Origin: Prorocentrum cordatum
Lineage: Eukaryota > Sar > Dinophyceae > Prorocentrales > Prorocentraceae
Direction: 5' to 3'
Length of the DNA stretch: 64,000 nt
NCBI GenBank assembly: GCA_963575745.1
Contig: CAUYUJ010014548.1
Coordinates: 7,501-71,500 of the forward strand
Shown: piece after piece, positions 13,501 to 27,300 of the stretch
How positions within the stretch are numbered: the first letter of the stretch is position 1
How the letters are laid out: each line of letters starts with the position of its first letter
Notes under the pieces: generated by a model
The model's input: the letters and a program-made list of their open reading frames with translations, nothing else
What the model was told of the DNA's origin: nothing
The model's database searches: none
Translations under genes and position numbers: made by a program

Positions 13501-16500
13501 TTCTTGAAAATACATGTCACACAACCCGCCCAACTGCTGAACGTCGCCCTGAACACGAAGCAATGTGCTGGAAATCGACGCCCGTCTCGGGATGTGGATC
13601 AAAACGTGCTTTCCCGCTTCCATCAAATCGAAGCGCTCGCCGTGGATGTTCTGCAAGTGCGGATCGCCAATGGCTTGTGCCACCCCGCCAGTCGACTCAC
13701 CTCCTTCAACCGGGGGGGTCGAAATACCACCAACCGAGGGTGTCGACGCACCACCAACCAAGGGTGCCGAAATAGTCGGCGACGCCGTAGGCTGCGCAGT
13801 CGGCACAACGTGTCTGCAAATCGCATGTGAATGTGTTGTCGAGGACCCGCAATCAGTGCAATTGTTAAAAACTATCAGCGGTGTAGCTGCCGGGACGTAG
13901 TAACACCCATGTGGCATTCCATTCGAATCAACAGGACTCGCCGTGAGATAGACAATCCCCAATAAAGTTGCCGCTTGTTCGCATTCTGCAAACGACGATA
14001 CTTCTGTGGAGTCGCAACCTGCGCCAGTTGGGAGTTGGGTGTACGCCAGCAGTGTGATCGTTGAACCAACAGGGTACGACCTCACCGTTGGCGACACTAA
14101 CAAGCTCTGCAAGCTGACGCCTGAAATTGTGACCACCTCTGACGTGGCATTGCCCTGAATCAGAGCATTACCGCCTGACCAGTAGCTTGCCGTCGTCCCT
14201 GCGGGCAACTGTATCATCGTATCACCAGTCGTAATGGCAGATTCTATCACAGCTGTTGGCATAGTAGGCGCTGGAGTGGGCTGCGGAGTCGGCGCCAGCG
14301 TGGGTAGCGGAGTCGGCGCTGGTGTTGACTGCCTGCAGATCGCGTGTGAGTCGGTCGACGAGGGCCCGCAGTCGGAGCAAGTGTTGAAGAAGATCATCGA
14401 GGTGGCTCCAGGTTTGTGGTAACATCCATACGGCATGCCGTTTGAATCTATCGAGCTCGGAGCGACAGAGACGATCCCCAGCGAACTCACCGCGTCATCG
14501 CATTCCTCCACCGATGTGACTTCGAGACCAACCAGACAATTTTCGGGGATCTTCTGACCCGGGTCAATCCAGACCCGGGTCAGCAGGAAACCAAAAACTG
14601 CAATGCAGGAAAAAAAAACTGCAACGCAGGTCTTCGCAAACCCGGGTCAGCCAATATGTGCGGCCGCCTCGCGGCCACGAGCGGCTCCCAAACCCGGGTC
14701 AGCCAGAGGGAATCTTCGCAGGATCCTGCAGGATCTGGCGCCCTGGCTGACCCCCGTCTGGATTGACCCCCGTCTCAAGGCTCCCGAAATTTGCTCCAAC
14801 AGAGAGTTCCGTGTACTGCAACGCGTGCGTCGTCCACGGTGCCTGGGTTGGATGAGCAGTCACCTCTTGTTCGCAGATCGCTTGTGCATTTGTTGTGATC
14901 GACGCAAGCCCACATTCGGAAAATTCATTGAAAACGAGGTGTGGGCTGGCTCCGGGTATATAGTGGCATCCATACGGTAATAGACTCGAATCAATCAAAC
15001 TGGACACATTGAAATACATCCCCTTTGAATGTGCCGCATACTGACACTCTGCCATTGACAGTATTTCTGAGCCAACCAAACATTGCGTTCCCACGGGGCG
15101 TGGCTCCTCGTAGCCGTAGGAGTTCGTCTCCCACGGTGCTTGCGTGGGCTGCGGAGTTGGCACATGTCTGCATATGGCATGTGAATTAGTGGACGCAGTC
15201 CCGCAATCGAAGCAGTCATTGAAAACGAGTAATGGGGAGGCTCCAGGTGTGAAGTGGCATCCGTATGATAGCCCATTCGAGTCGACGGGGCTCGAAACGA
15301 TGTAGCCCAACCCCAGAGACGCCGCTGCATGCTCGCACTCCGCCATCGACTTTACGGCTGAGTCGGGATAGCAAGACTCTCCGAAAGGGTGGTCCAAGTA
15401 CTCCCACGAGTTCGCCAGCCACGGCGCCAGCGTGGGCGCCGAAGTCGGCGAGGCCAGCGCGGGCACTGCAGTCGGCGGCGCTGGCGTCGGCTGCGCAGTC
15501 GGCACCGAAGGACACAACGCGTTGAAGCTGGAGTCGCGGACCTCGTCGATCAACAGGGCGCTGAAGTTCTCGGGGCTGAGGCCCATAAACTGGATCTCCT
15601 TCATCTGCTCTGCATCGGAGGGGTCTGCGTAGCATCCGCGCCATGGAAGCGTTGGTTTGTACGTGGAGTCGTACAGCATCGAGGTCGTCGTATCGGTGTC
15701 CAAGTGCCCCAGGATCAGGCTGATATTTTTCGCCCGGATGTCCTGCATGAGCTGGCACTGGCTGGCGTCGGTGTCGTACGGCGTCCGCATGGAGTCCCTG
15801 TCCTTCGAGATCACCATGAGGATCTTCATAGCGCTCGGATCCCACGGCTTCTCCTGCAGCATCTTCCCCATCGCGCCAGCGTTGTCCTCCGCATAGTTGC
15901 CGCCGCCCGAGGAGTAGAAGGGCGCAATTGCGCTCTGCAGCAGGACAGGGTCGGTGAACCAATGGGCGTACGGTTCAGGATGGGCTGCCCACTCATAACG
16001 GGGAGGATTCACGTCAGTGTGGTCGCGGTAGCACAGGAACGCCATCTGTAGTATGTCGACTGACGCGTTGAACTGGATCGCCAACTCGTAGACCGTCGTC
16101 TTCAGGGCCGCGAGGTACGAGTTGGTTGTGCCAGTGCAGTCCATGGCGAAACCGATCTGGAGCCATGGGATTGTCCCGTTGCACGACGTCGCCAGCGGGG
16201 GCAGGAAGGTCGGCGATGGGGTCGGCAGCGTCGGCGACGGTGCCCCCGTGGGCTGTGGAGTCGGAGCCGGCGTTGGCGCTTGAGTCGGCGCCGGCGTCGG
16301 CGGGCTTGGCTGCATAGTCGGAGCCAGAGTCGGCTCCGAGGTCGGCGTCGTCACTGCCGACGTTGGCTGCTGGGCCGGAGCCAGCGTCGGGAGAGCGGTC
16401 GGGGCGGCTGTGGACGACCTGCAGATCGCACTCGAAGTGGCCAGCGAGGACCCGCAGCTGGCGCAGGAGTTGAACACCATAATCGGGGTGGCCCCTGGGG

Positions 16501-18234
16501 TGTAGTAGCACCCATGTGGCATGTCGTTCGAGTCGATGATGCTCGAGGAGAAGTACTGGATATTCAGAATGGTCGCCGCATGCTCGCACTCCTCCATCGA
16601 AGCCACGTCTGGGCCGGAAGGGCAGGCTGTCCCGACAGGGAGCTGCTCGTACTCGTATGCGCTCGCCACCCACGGCGCCAGAGAGGGCTGAGGAGTCGGC
16701 ACCTGCCTGCAGATCGCGTGTGCCACATCCGACGGGGGGCCGCAGTCGGAGCAGGTGTTGAAATACAGTATTTGAGCAGTCGGTGAGGATCCAGGCTGGT
16801 AGTGGCACCCGTGTGGGAATTCGGACGAATCCACCGACATAGAAATCAGATACGAAACCGTCAGCGAGCTTGCCGCATACTGGCACTCGGCCATGGACCC
16901 TACCTGTGAATCTTCGGAGCAGTCTATTCCGAGAGGGTGTGGTTCCAGGTGCACGGTCCCCACCGCCACCCACGGCGCAGGCGTGGGCGCCAGAACCATT
17001 GGCGGCGCCGGCGTAGGCTGTGAGGTCATCCCCTGTTTGCAGATGGCGCTCGAGTCGGTCGACGACGGTCCACACTCGGAGCAGGCGTGCAGCGTCCCGT
17101 CGCAGGCCGCCCCGCACCGATTGTGGCGGACGAGCGGGGTGGCGCCGTTCGTGTAGAAGCACCCGTACGGCATCTGATTGGAGTGGTGCAGCGTCGAGGA
17201 GAAGAAAGGCAGTCCCAGAGACGTCACCGCCGCCTGGAAGAGGAGAGTCAGGAGGGGAGGGCAGGGCGGAGGAAGAGGAAGGCGAGGAGAGGGGAGGCCC
17301 GGGAGGGAGGGGAGGATGAGCAGGAGGGAGAGGAGGAGAGATGGGGCAGTAGTGGGAAGGGGCGGCATGGGGAGGAGAAGGGGAAGAGCGAAGTTGCCGC
17401 TGCCTGGCACTCCGCCAGCGACGTTATCTCCACCCCGTCGATGCAATATGTTCCGATAGGTTGCTGTACGTACTGGACGGGCGTTCCGCCCAACGTAGCA
17501 ATTTGTGACAGTACCATGCCCGAATTGTTTCCTGCTCCACTGGCACGAGTGTCAGCACACCTGTCAGACTGCAAGAGGCCAATCCAGCACATCAGACTCT
17601 TAAGTGCTAGCATGGCCTTTGTGCATGCGTAGCTCAGCAGCATCAAGGCAGACGTCTAGAAAATAAGAGAGGGTTAAATGAACATGGATGGAGATGCTGC
17701 CTGCGAGACCAATTTCGCGCGAGACAACACTGCTAAAACCCAAATGTATACGGATGGTGATGATGATGCTGCTGCTGCTGATGAAGATGATGATGGTGAT
17801 GATGCTGATGCTGACGACGATGACGCTGACGAGGATGCTGCTGATGCTGCTGCTGAAGCTGAGGGTGATGCTGCCGATCATGGTTTTGATGGTGCTGCTG
17901 CTGCTGATGCGGATGTGGCGGACAAAAAGTCGAGCGTGCACCGTTCTGTGCCCACCCGCTACATGTTTTGGAACGACGAGCGAACAACCCTTTCAAGAAA
18001 CCTGACTGGACAAGAACGGGCAGCGTCGCCGTTGTCCACTAGGTATGTGAAGTATGCTCTTTTGTTGGTCTGCCGCGCAGATATGTCGTGGCGTTCGTGC
18101 GTTTGCGCGTACGCGTGCGTGCGTGGAATATGTGCATGTGTGTCCGTGCGTGGTGGTCTGCGGCACTGCTGTGTTATGCCGTGCTGCTCTGCTGTGCTCC
18201 TGCGGTCTGCGTGAAGGTCTGTTGCCTCTCTGTG

Positions 18235-18271
<37 letters not shown>

Positions 18272-18297
18272 GCGCGTGCGTGCGTGCGTGCGCGTGC

Positions 18298-18346
<49 letters not shown>

Positions 18347-21300
18347 TGTGTGTGTGCGTGTGCGTGTGCGTGTGCGTGTGCGTGTGTGTGTGTGTGTGTG
18401 TCTGTGTGTGTGTGCGTGTGCGTGTGCCTGTGTGCGTGTGCCTATGTGCGTGTGCCTGTGGGTGCAACTGCGTGAATAGATGTTCTATGTGGTTTGCCAT
18501 GCTCCTGCGTGTTCTGCCGTGTTCCTGTGTGTTCTGCCATGCTCTTGTGTATTCTGCCATTGTCCTGCTCTTCCGTGTTCCCATGTGTTCTGCCGTGCTC
18601 CTGTGTGTTCTGCTGTGCTCCTGTGTGTTCTGCCGTGCTGCTGCTTGTTCAGCCGTGCTCCTGTGTTTTGTGTGATTTGCCGCGTTCCTGTGTGTTTTGG
18701 CATGCTCCTGTGTACTCGCGCTCCTATGTGCTCTGTGTGTTCGGCCGTGCTCCTCGTGATCCTGCGTGTCCTGCCGTGCTCCTATGTGTTCTGCCGTGCT
18801 CCTGTGTTTTCTGCCGTCAATTCTGCCGTGCACGTACGTCCTCTGCCATGCTCAAATGTTCTGCCGCGTTCCTGCTTGCTCTGCCGTGTTTCTGTGTTTT
18901 GTGTGTTCTGCGGTGCTCCTGCGTGTTCTGCCATGCTCCTGCTTGGTGTGCCGCGCTCCTGCTTGTTCAACCGTGCTCTGCCGTGTTCCTGTGTGTTCTG
19001 CCGTGCTCCTGTGTGCTTGGTGTGTGTCTGCCATGCTCCGATGTCTCTTGTGTGATCTGCCGTGCTCCTGTGTGTTCTGGTGTGCTCCCGTTTGTTCTGT
19101 TCTGCCGTGCTCCCGTGTGCTTTTTGGGTTCTGCTGTGCTCCTGTGTGGTCTGCCATGCTCCTATGTGTTCTGCCGTGCTCTCGCGCGTTCTGCCGTCCT
19201 TCTGCGTGTTGGGCTGCCGTGATCCTGCCCATGTCCTGAAGATGTCTCAAGCGAAACGCTCAGTTTTAAAACGCATGGTCAAATGTCTCGAGCGAAACGC
19301 TAAATTTGAGGGGTCTCGAGGGCGCTCTTGGGGTCATTTGGGCTTCGTTTGGGGCTCGTTTGGGACTGCCTCGACGCCATCAAAAACATGCCACTGCGAT
19401 GTCACACACATCTCTGTTTTGAGGATGTCCCGAGCGAAACCTTCATTTTTAGAAGCCTGGCTTGGGCCGTCTGGGAACCCTTTCAAGAGCGATCCCACGA
19501 CGATGCTAGAACAGCAGTTTCCAAACGATGCTGTTGTATGATTTCTTTTGTTGAGGACACCCCTAGCGAAATCGTCATTCTTGGCAGTCATCAAGACGCT
19601 CGTGGAGCCATATTGAAGTCCTTTTGGGGCTTTCAGTTCCTCTTGAACCACTTCAAGAACGATGTCAAGACGATGTTGAGAACATCTCATTTGCTTGAAG
19701 ATGTTTCCATCGAGATGCACATGTTCTGCCGTGCTCTTTTTTTCTGGTCCGCCGTGCTGCTGGGCATTTTCTGAGGATGTCCCTAGCGACAACGCTGTTT
19801 CCAACAGAAGCGGCAGTAGAACACCTCCGTCGGCTTCTCATTTTTGTGAGGATGTCTCAGGCGAAACGCAAAGTCTTACCGAGGAGTGAATTTTGCGGCG
19901 ATAATTTGTTCGAGGATGTCTCGAACGAAACGCTTGTTTTTGTTAAACGCGACGTCGCGGATATGTCATTAATGTGGTGATATCTCAAACGAAATCGTTA
20001 TTTTGAGGAACCTGACCAAACAAGAACAGGAAGCGTCCTTTTGCGTCCTGGGATTATGGGATATCCTGCGTTATTAGTGTGCGCTGCGCAAGTCTGTCGT
20101 GGCGTGCGTGCGTTTGCGCGTGCGCGTATGTGCGTGGAATATGTGCATGTGTGTCCGTGCGTGGTGGTCTGCGGCACTGCTGTGTTATGCCGTGCTGCCC
20201 TGCCATGCCCCTGCGGTCTGCGTGAAGGTATGTTGCCTCTCTGCGTGCGTGTGTGTGTGTGTATGTGTGTGTGTGTGTGTGTGCGAGTGTGTATGTGTCT
20301 GTGCGTGCGTGTGCGTGTGCGTGTGCCGGTGTGCTGGTGCGCCGGTGTGCCTGTGTGCGTGTGCCTGTGGGTGCGGCTGTGTGAATCGATGTTCTATGTG
20401 TGCTGCCGTGCTCCTGCGTGTTCTGCCGTGCTCCTGTGTGTTCTGCCGTGCTCCTGTGCATTCTGCCATAATCCTGGTCTGCCGTGCTCCTATGTGTTCT
20501 GCCGTGCTCCTGAGTGTTCTGCCGTGCTCCTGTGTGTTCTGCCGCGCTGCCGCTTGTTCTGCCATGCTCCTATGTGTTTTGTATGATAGTTAAAGTTTAA
20601 GACGGGGCCTTCAAGGCGTAGGGGAGGAAAGGAAAAGGGACCGAAGGGCCTCCAGGGGCACCGAGCGCCACCCGAGACACGCCCTCGCGAGAGGGGCCGC
20701 CTAGGGCCGCCTCTCCCCGCGGGGGCCGCACTGGGCCTCCACCGCGGCCGCACCAAAAGGCGAGAACAGATCTACATACAGAATGCAACTGCCCGCCTCA
20801 CGCACTACTCTTGGGCCGCGTCGTGCAACGCGCACGGACCAAGAGACCATCGAGGAACCGCACACGCCCCTCGGCATCTGGACAACCTGCACTGCCGAGG
20901 CGGACGCCGAGGGCGCGGGCCTCGGCCCAGTCCAGGAGTGACTCAACTCCCGACTTCGGCCCCTGGGCCGCGCACGCCACCGAGAAGTCGTCCAGGAATG
21001 AAGCGAACCCGCACACCGAGCCCGAGTGGCCATCGCCCGCGGTGCAGCCGACGGAGTCCGCGACCAGGGGCTCCATGCCGACGGCGTGCTCGATGGCCGA
21101 GCCTCCCAAGGGCCCCTTCACGACGTCGTCGCTGACGACGCAGCTACCGCCCAGGTGCGGCACGACGTCGTCGGCATACTCGACGGGTCCACACGTAAAC
21201 GGCCTCGAAGAGCCAGCATCGCTGGCATCAGCCATGCCGTCCGCGCTGGCACGACCGCCAGCACCATGCTCTGCACGAGCATGTCCCGAGACGGGAGGCA

Positions 21301-24300
21301 GCGGCGCACAGCCTGCCCTGTCCGCAGGAGCCAGGGGCCCGCAGCCCAACGCCTCGACCACCGACTCGGCGGTCGCCACGCAGCTCCGCAGGCTGAGGGG
21401 GACGTGCGGCTCGGCTCCGCCCCGCAGCGGCGTGCGCCGCGACCGGCACGGCAGGGCGCCTGACCGCCGGCGCGCCCGTGGCCCCGCGGGATGGCAGGGC
21501 TCCGTGGCGGCCTCGGCGACGCAGACCTCGACAGCGACGTCGCTCTCCCACACCGCGTCCACGCTCTCCAACTCGTCCTGCCCCGTCTTGCCCCCGAGCT
21601 CCGCCGCCAGGCTCCGCTCGAAGGCAGAGAGGCCCGAGCCGTCGTCGCCCTCGCCGTCGCCAATGCTCGGCGCGGGCGAAACCTGCAAAGCCCCTGCAGC
21701 CAACTGCGCCTCGAGGTCGATCGCCAGGATCGCACCAGGAGGAAGCAGCTGCGTCGCCTCGGGCACGGGCCGCAGCCGCGCCTGCCCAGGCGGCGGGGCG
21801 TGCCGCGCCCAATTCCCCAGGGCGAGGTCCTCCAGCGCCTCCTGGAGGCCGCCCTTGACCCCGAGGACCCGCGCGGCCGCGATCGTCTCCCCGAACTTGG
21901 GAGCGTGGGCGCCCACGCGGTCAGCGAGCTGCCAGTGAGCCTCCAGGGAACGGCGGAGGGCGGCCGAACGCCACGCCAGCGCCGCCGCCCGCGACTCCCC
22001 GATGGCACGCCGATGCTCCCGCCGCAGCCGCCGCGCAAGCGTGCGGGCGGAGGCTGCCGCCCAGGCTGCCCCGCATCCAGAATGTCCCATGGCCGCTAGC
22101 GAGCGCGCGCGCCCGAGGGCCTGCCGCCAGCCAGGCTTGCTTGAGCCAAAATGGCTACGGATGTGTTTTGTATGATCTGCCGCGCGCCTGCGCGTTCTGC
22201 CACGCTCCTGTGTGTTCTGCCGTGCTCCTATGTACTCAATGTGTTCGGCCGTGCTCCTCGTGATCCTGCGTGTTCTGCCGTGCTCCTGTGTGTTCTACCC
22301 TGCTCCTGCGTGTTGTGCCGTCAATTCTGCCGTGCACCTATGTGTTCTGCCGTGCTCCTATGTGTGCTGCCGTGCTCCTGTGTGCTCTTCCGCGCTCATG
22401 TTTGTTCTGCCATGCTCCTATGTGTTTTGTGTTTCTGCCGTGCTCCTATGTGTGCTGCCGTGCTCCTGTGTGTTCTGCCGCGCTCCTGCTTGTTCTGCCG
22501 TGCTCTGCCATGCTCCTCCTGCTCCTGTGTTCTGCCGTGCACCTGCGTGTTCTGCCGTGCTCCTGTGTGTTCTGCCGTGCTCCTGTATGTTCTGTGTTTT
22601 GTATGTTCTGCCGTGCACATGCGTGTTATGTCGTGCTCCTGTGTGTTCTGCCGTGCTCGTATGTCTTCTGTATGTTCTGCCGTGCTCCTCATGCTCCTGT
22701 ATGTCATGCCGTTCTCCTGTGTGCTCTGCCGTGCTCCTGTTTTTTCTGCCGTGCTCCTGTGTGGTCTTTGGGTTCTGCCGTGCTTCTGTGTGTTCTGCCA
22801 TGCTCCTGTGTGTTCTGCCGTGCTTTCGCGCATTCTGCCGCCCTTCTGCGTTTTGGGCTGCCGTGAACCAGAGCATTTTCTGAAGATGTCCCGGGCGAGA
22901 AGCTCAGTTTTAAGACGCATGGTCATAAATCAGCCTTTTCAGCATGTCATTTTTCAAGCATGTCTCAAACGATACCCCAATCTGTATACGTGTGTTAAGC
23001 TCGCGGTTTTCATTGTCCGGTGGATGTCTCAGGCGAAATGGTTGGTTTTGTGAAAGACGGTGTTGCGAACAACTCATTTTGGTGAGGCTGTCTCGAGCGA
23101 AATGCTAAATTTGAGGGATCTCGAGGGCGCTCTTGGGGTCATATTGGGCCTCGTTTCGGGCTCATTTGTGGCTGCCTCGACGCCTCACACCCGTCTCTTT
23201 TTTGAGGGCGTCCCTGGCGAAATCGTCATTTTTAGAAGCCTGGCTTGGGCCGTCTGGAAGCCTTTTCAAGAGAGATCCCAACACGATGTTAGAGCAGCAG
23301 TTTTCAAAACGATGCTGTTGTATTTGTTCATTTGTTGAGGATGTCCTTAGCGGAATCGTAATTTTCTGCAGTCGCCAGGGCGCTCGTGGAGCCATATTGA
23401 AATCCTTTTTAATCTCGCCGTTCCTCTTGAAGCACTTCGAGAACGATGTCAAGACGACGTTGAAAACATCTCACTTGTTTGAGGATCTTCCTGGCGCTAT
23501 GTAACTTTTCTGCCGTGCTCTTTTTTCTGATCCGCCGTGTTGCCGGGCATTTTCTCAGGATGTCCCTGGCCATAACGCCGTGTTCAACATAAGCGGCAGC
23601 AGAACACCTTCGTCGACATTCCATTTCTGTGAGGATGTCTCAGGCGAAACGCAAATTCTTACAAAGAAATGAATTTCGCGGCGATCAACTTTTCGAGGAT
23701 GTCTCGAACGAGCCGGTTGTTTTTGTTAAATGTGATGTCGCGAATATCTCACCTTTGTGAAGATATCTCAGGCGAAATCGCCATACTGAGCAACCTGAAC
23801 AGACAAGAACAGGACGCGTCCTATTGTGTCCTGGGCTTATGGGATATCCTACGTTCTTGGTATGCGCTGCGCAAATTTGTCGCGGCGTGCGTGCGTTTGC
23901 GCGTGCGCGTGCGTGCGTGGAATCTGTGCATGTGTGTCCGTGCGTGGTGGTCTGCGGCCCTGCTGTGCTATGCCGTGCTGCCCTGCCGTGCTCCTGCGGT
24001 CTGCGTGAGCGTATGATGCCTCTCTGTGTGCGCGTGTGTGTGTGCGTGTGTGTATGTGTCTGTGTGTGCGTGTGCGTGTGCGTGTGTGTGCTTATGTGCG
24101 TGTGCCTATTATGTGCGTGTGCCTGTGGGTGCGGTTTTGTGAATATATGTTTTATGTGTTCTGCCGTGTTCTTGCGTGCTCTGCCGTGCTCCTGTGTGTT
24201 CTGCTGTGCTCCTGTGTATTCTGACATGGTCCTGCTCTGCCGTGCTCGTATGTGTTCTGCTGTGATCCTGTGTGCTCTGCCGTGCTCCTGTGTGTTCTGC

Positions 24301-27300
24301 CGTGCTGCCGCTTGTTCGGCCATGCTCCTATGTGTTTTGTCTGAACTGCGGCGCTCCTGTGTAATCTGCCGTGCTCCTGTGTGTTCTACCGTGCTCTTGC
24401 GTGTTCTGCTGTCAATTGTGCGGTGCACCTATGTGTTCTGCTGTGCTCCTATGTGTTCTGCAATGCTCCTGTGTGTTCTGCCGCGCTCATGTTTGTTCTG
24501 CCGTGCTCCTATGTGTTTTGTGTTTCTGCCATGCTCATGCTTGTTCTGTCGTGTTCTGCCTGCCGTGTTCCTTCTGCTCCTGTGTTCTGCCGTGCTGTTG
24601 TGTGTTCTGCCGTGCTCCAATTGGTTATGCCGTGCTCCTGTATGTTCTGTGTTCTGTGTGTTCTGCCGTGCACATGCGTGTTCTGTCGTGCTCTTGCGTG
24701 TTATGCTGTGCTCCTGTTTGTTCTGCCGTGCTCCCATGTGTGCTTTGGGATCTGTCGTGCTCCTGTGTGTTCTGCTGTGCTCCTGTGGGTTCTGGCATGC
24801 TATCGCGCGTCCTGCCGCGCTTCTGCGTGTTGGGCTGCCGTGATCCTGTCCAATGTCTGCAGACATCTCGAGCGAAACGCTTAATTTTATCACGCATGGT
24901 CTTACACCAACCTTTTCAACAATGTACCTATGTGTTCTGCCGTGCTCCTATATGTACTGTCGTGCTCCTGTGTCCTGCCGCGCTCCTGCTTGTTCTGCCG
25001 TGCTCCCTCATGTTTCGTGTGTTCGGCCATGCTCCTGCTTGTTCTGCCGTGCTCTGCCATGCTCCCCCTGCTCCTGTGTTCTGCCGTGCTGCTGCGTGCT
25101 AAAGTTAAGGTTAAAGACGGGGCCTTCAAGGCGGAGTGGCGGGGCCAAACGGCTAAGAAAAGGACGCGCTCTCCCGAGGGGGGGCCGCCTGGGGCCGCCT
25201 CTCGCCGCGGGGGGCGCACTGGGCCTTCACCGCGCGGCACCGCAGGCGAGAGCAGATCTACGCGCAGAATGCAACTGCCCGCCTCACTCATCACTCTTGG
25301 GCCGCGTCGTGCAACGCGCACGGTCCAAAAGAACATCGAAGAGCCGCTGACGCTCCTCGGCATCAGGGCAACCTGCACCTCCGAGGCGGACGCCGAGGGC
25401 GCGGGCCTCGGCCAAGTCCAGGAGTGACTCAACTCCCGACTTCGGCCCCTTGGCCGCGCGCGCCACCGCCGCCGCCGAGAAGCCGTCCAGGAACGAAACG
25501 AACGCGCCCTCCGAGCCCGAGTGGCCCTCGCCCTCGGCGCAGTGCAGTCGACGCTGTCCGCGACCAGGGGCGGCCCCATGTCGTCGCTGACGACGCTGCT
25601 ACCGCCCATGTGCGGCACGACGTCGTCGGCCAACTCGACGGGTCCACGCGTAGACGGCCTCGAAGAGTCAGCATCGCTGGCACCAGCCATGCCGTCCACG
25701 CTGGCACGACCGCCAGCGCCAAACACTGCACTAGCACGTCCCAAGATGGGAGGCAGCGGCGCACAGCCTGCAGTGCCTCCAGGGACCTTCTGCGCCCCGA
25801 GGGCGGCGGCCACGGGGCAGGAAGAAAACGCCACTGCGCCACAAGTGCACCGCGTGCCCTCGAAGTCCCGCAAACAGTATGGCTCGGACGAAGATCTAAG
25901 TGGCGTGCGCCTCCGCAGCGGCAGACCGCCCATGAGCTTCGGCAGCGGCTCAGCCTCGCAGATCTCCACGTCGATGTCCAGGCCGCCTAGCCGATAGACA
26001 CAAACGCCGTGGTCGCCCACACTGCGGGCACCCATCTCCTGCGACCCCAGGCGTTGACCCTTCTGGGCCTTCCCGAGGGGTGCTGCCGCAACGGAGGCGG
26101 TCGACAGCGCCCCGTCGGCCTCGGCATGGTAGCCGCTCCAACCAGGTCGGCTCCTCCCCCCGCGCATGCGCAGCCAGTGCCGGGATTACCGCCTGGGCCC
26201 GATCCGCCAACCCAGGCACGCCGACGAGCAAGTCGAGGGCGGCCTCCACCGCGCGCAGGCGGGTCTGGGCCTCGCCAGCAGCCTCCAGGGCACGCCGCAC
26301 GGCCGCATCAGCAGCTGCTCGGGCGCGCCGCGCCGCCTCGCCTCGCTCGCGCCGCGAGCGGGGGAACCGCAGAGGGTCCCCACCCGTGACCATCCCTCGC
26401 CCAAGCAAGCTTGAACCGAGCTGGCTTGCGCCAAAATGGCTACGGATTGCTGCTGTGTGCTCTGCCGTGCTCCTGTGTGTTCTGCCGTGTTCCTGTGTGT
26501 TCTGTGTTCTGTGTTTGGTTGGTTGGTTGGTGGGGCCTTAAAGGCAGGAAACAACAAAAACCGAGGGGGCCACGGGCGGCCGACCCTCCCGAGGAGGCCG
26601 CGTTGGGCCCCCTCCCCAAACAACGCAACACAGACAAAACAGGCGAAGCCACGGCGCTTCGCCCCTACCTGGCTAGCTCACCAGGCGCCTCTCCTGAGCC
26701 GCCTCCAGCAGCCGAAGGCCCTCGGCGATGTCGCCACGCTGGAGGGCCTCCCTCGCCAGCATAGCGGCGCCGAGAATGAGCTGGTGGGCCTCCGTCGGGG
26801 CCTCCGACGCCGCCGAAACCTCGGGCACCACCTGCTGGGTGATCTCTTCGAGGGCAGCAGCCCAGCGCACACCCTTCGAGGCCCCCTCGGGCGCCTCCAC
26901 CAGCGCCTCGGCGCCACGCGCCCTCGGCGCCAGCGCAGTCGGCTTGCAGTCCCCGCTGCGGGCGGCCTGGCGCTCGGACGCCTCCTCGTGGGAACAGTTG
27001 TCCGACAAGGCTGACCCTGCGAACTCCACCTTGTACGACGCCTCCAAGCCGACGGGCAGCTCCACAGGTTGCTCGCCCACGTGGTCCTGCAGTGAGCACA
27101 GGTGGGCTGTGTGCGACCATTCGGCGAGCCATCGCCGCACGTCGTCCGCGCCGTCGCTGCCGTGCTCCAACGCCTGCTCGACCACCTCCAGCAGCGCGGG
27201 GTCCGAGCCCCTGCCAACGCCATTCTCCTCGAGCGCGGGCTCGCCTTCGTTCTGGTCCACCGTCTGCATGCCGATGAACCCCCCGATGAACCCCCCGACC

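Larger units (their letters stand above)
20588..22160 (-). mobile_element. Retroposed trans-spliced mRNA A (DinoSL-tagged, TSD-flanked)
   Basis: Its 5' end (- strand) is an exact DinoSL at 22160-22140. Its 3' end is a hairpin-like GCCTTGAAGGCCCC followed by GTCTTAAACTTTAACT. It is bounded by a perfect 16-bp direct repeat ATGTGTTTTGTATGAT (20572-20587 and 22161-22176). Joining the flanks rebuilds continuous minisatellite like the uninterrupted paralogous sites near 18661 and 24331. No poly(A) is present. Confidence 0.88.

Noticed and set aside
18494-19222. Long Cys-rich open frames on + in the minisatellites (repeated [12 protein letters not shown]-type sequence)
   Set aside because: The 20-bp unit lacks stops and rotates through all frames, so equally long frames exist in several frames on both strands. 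This is a repeat artefact, not a protein.
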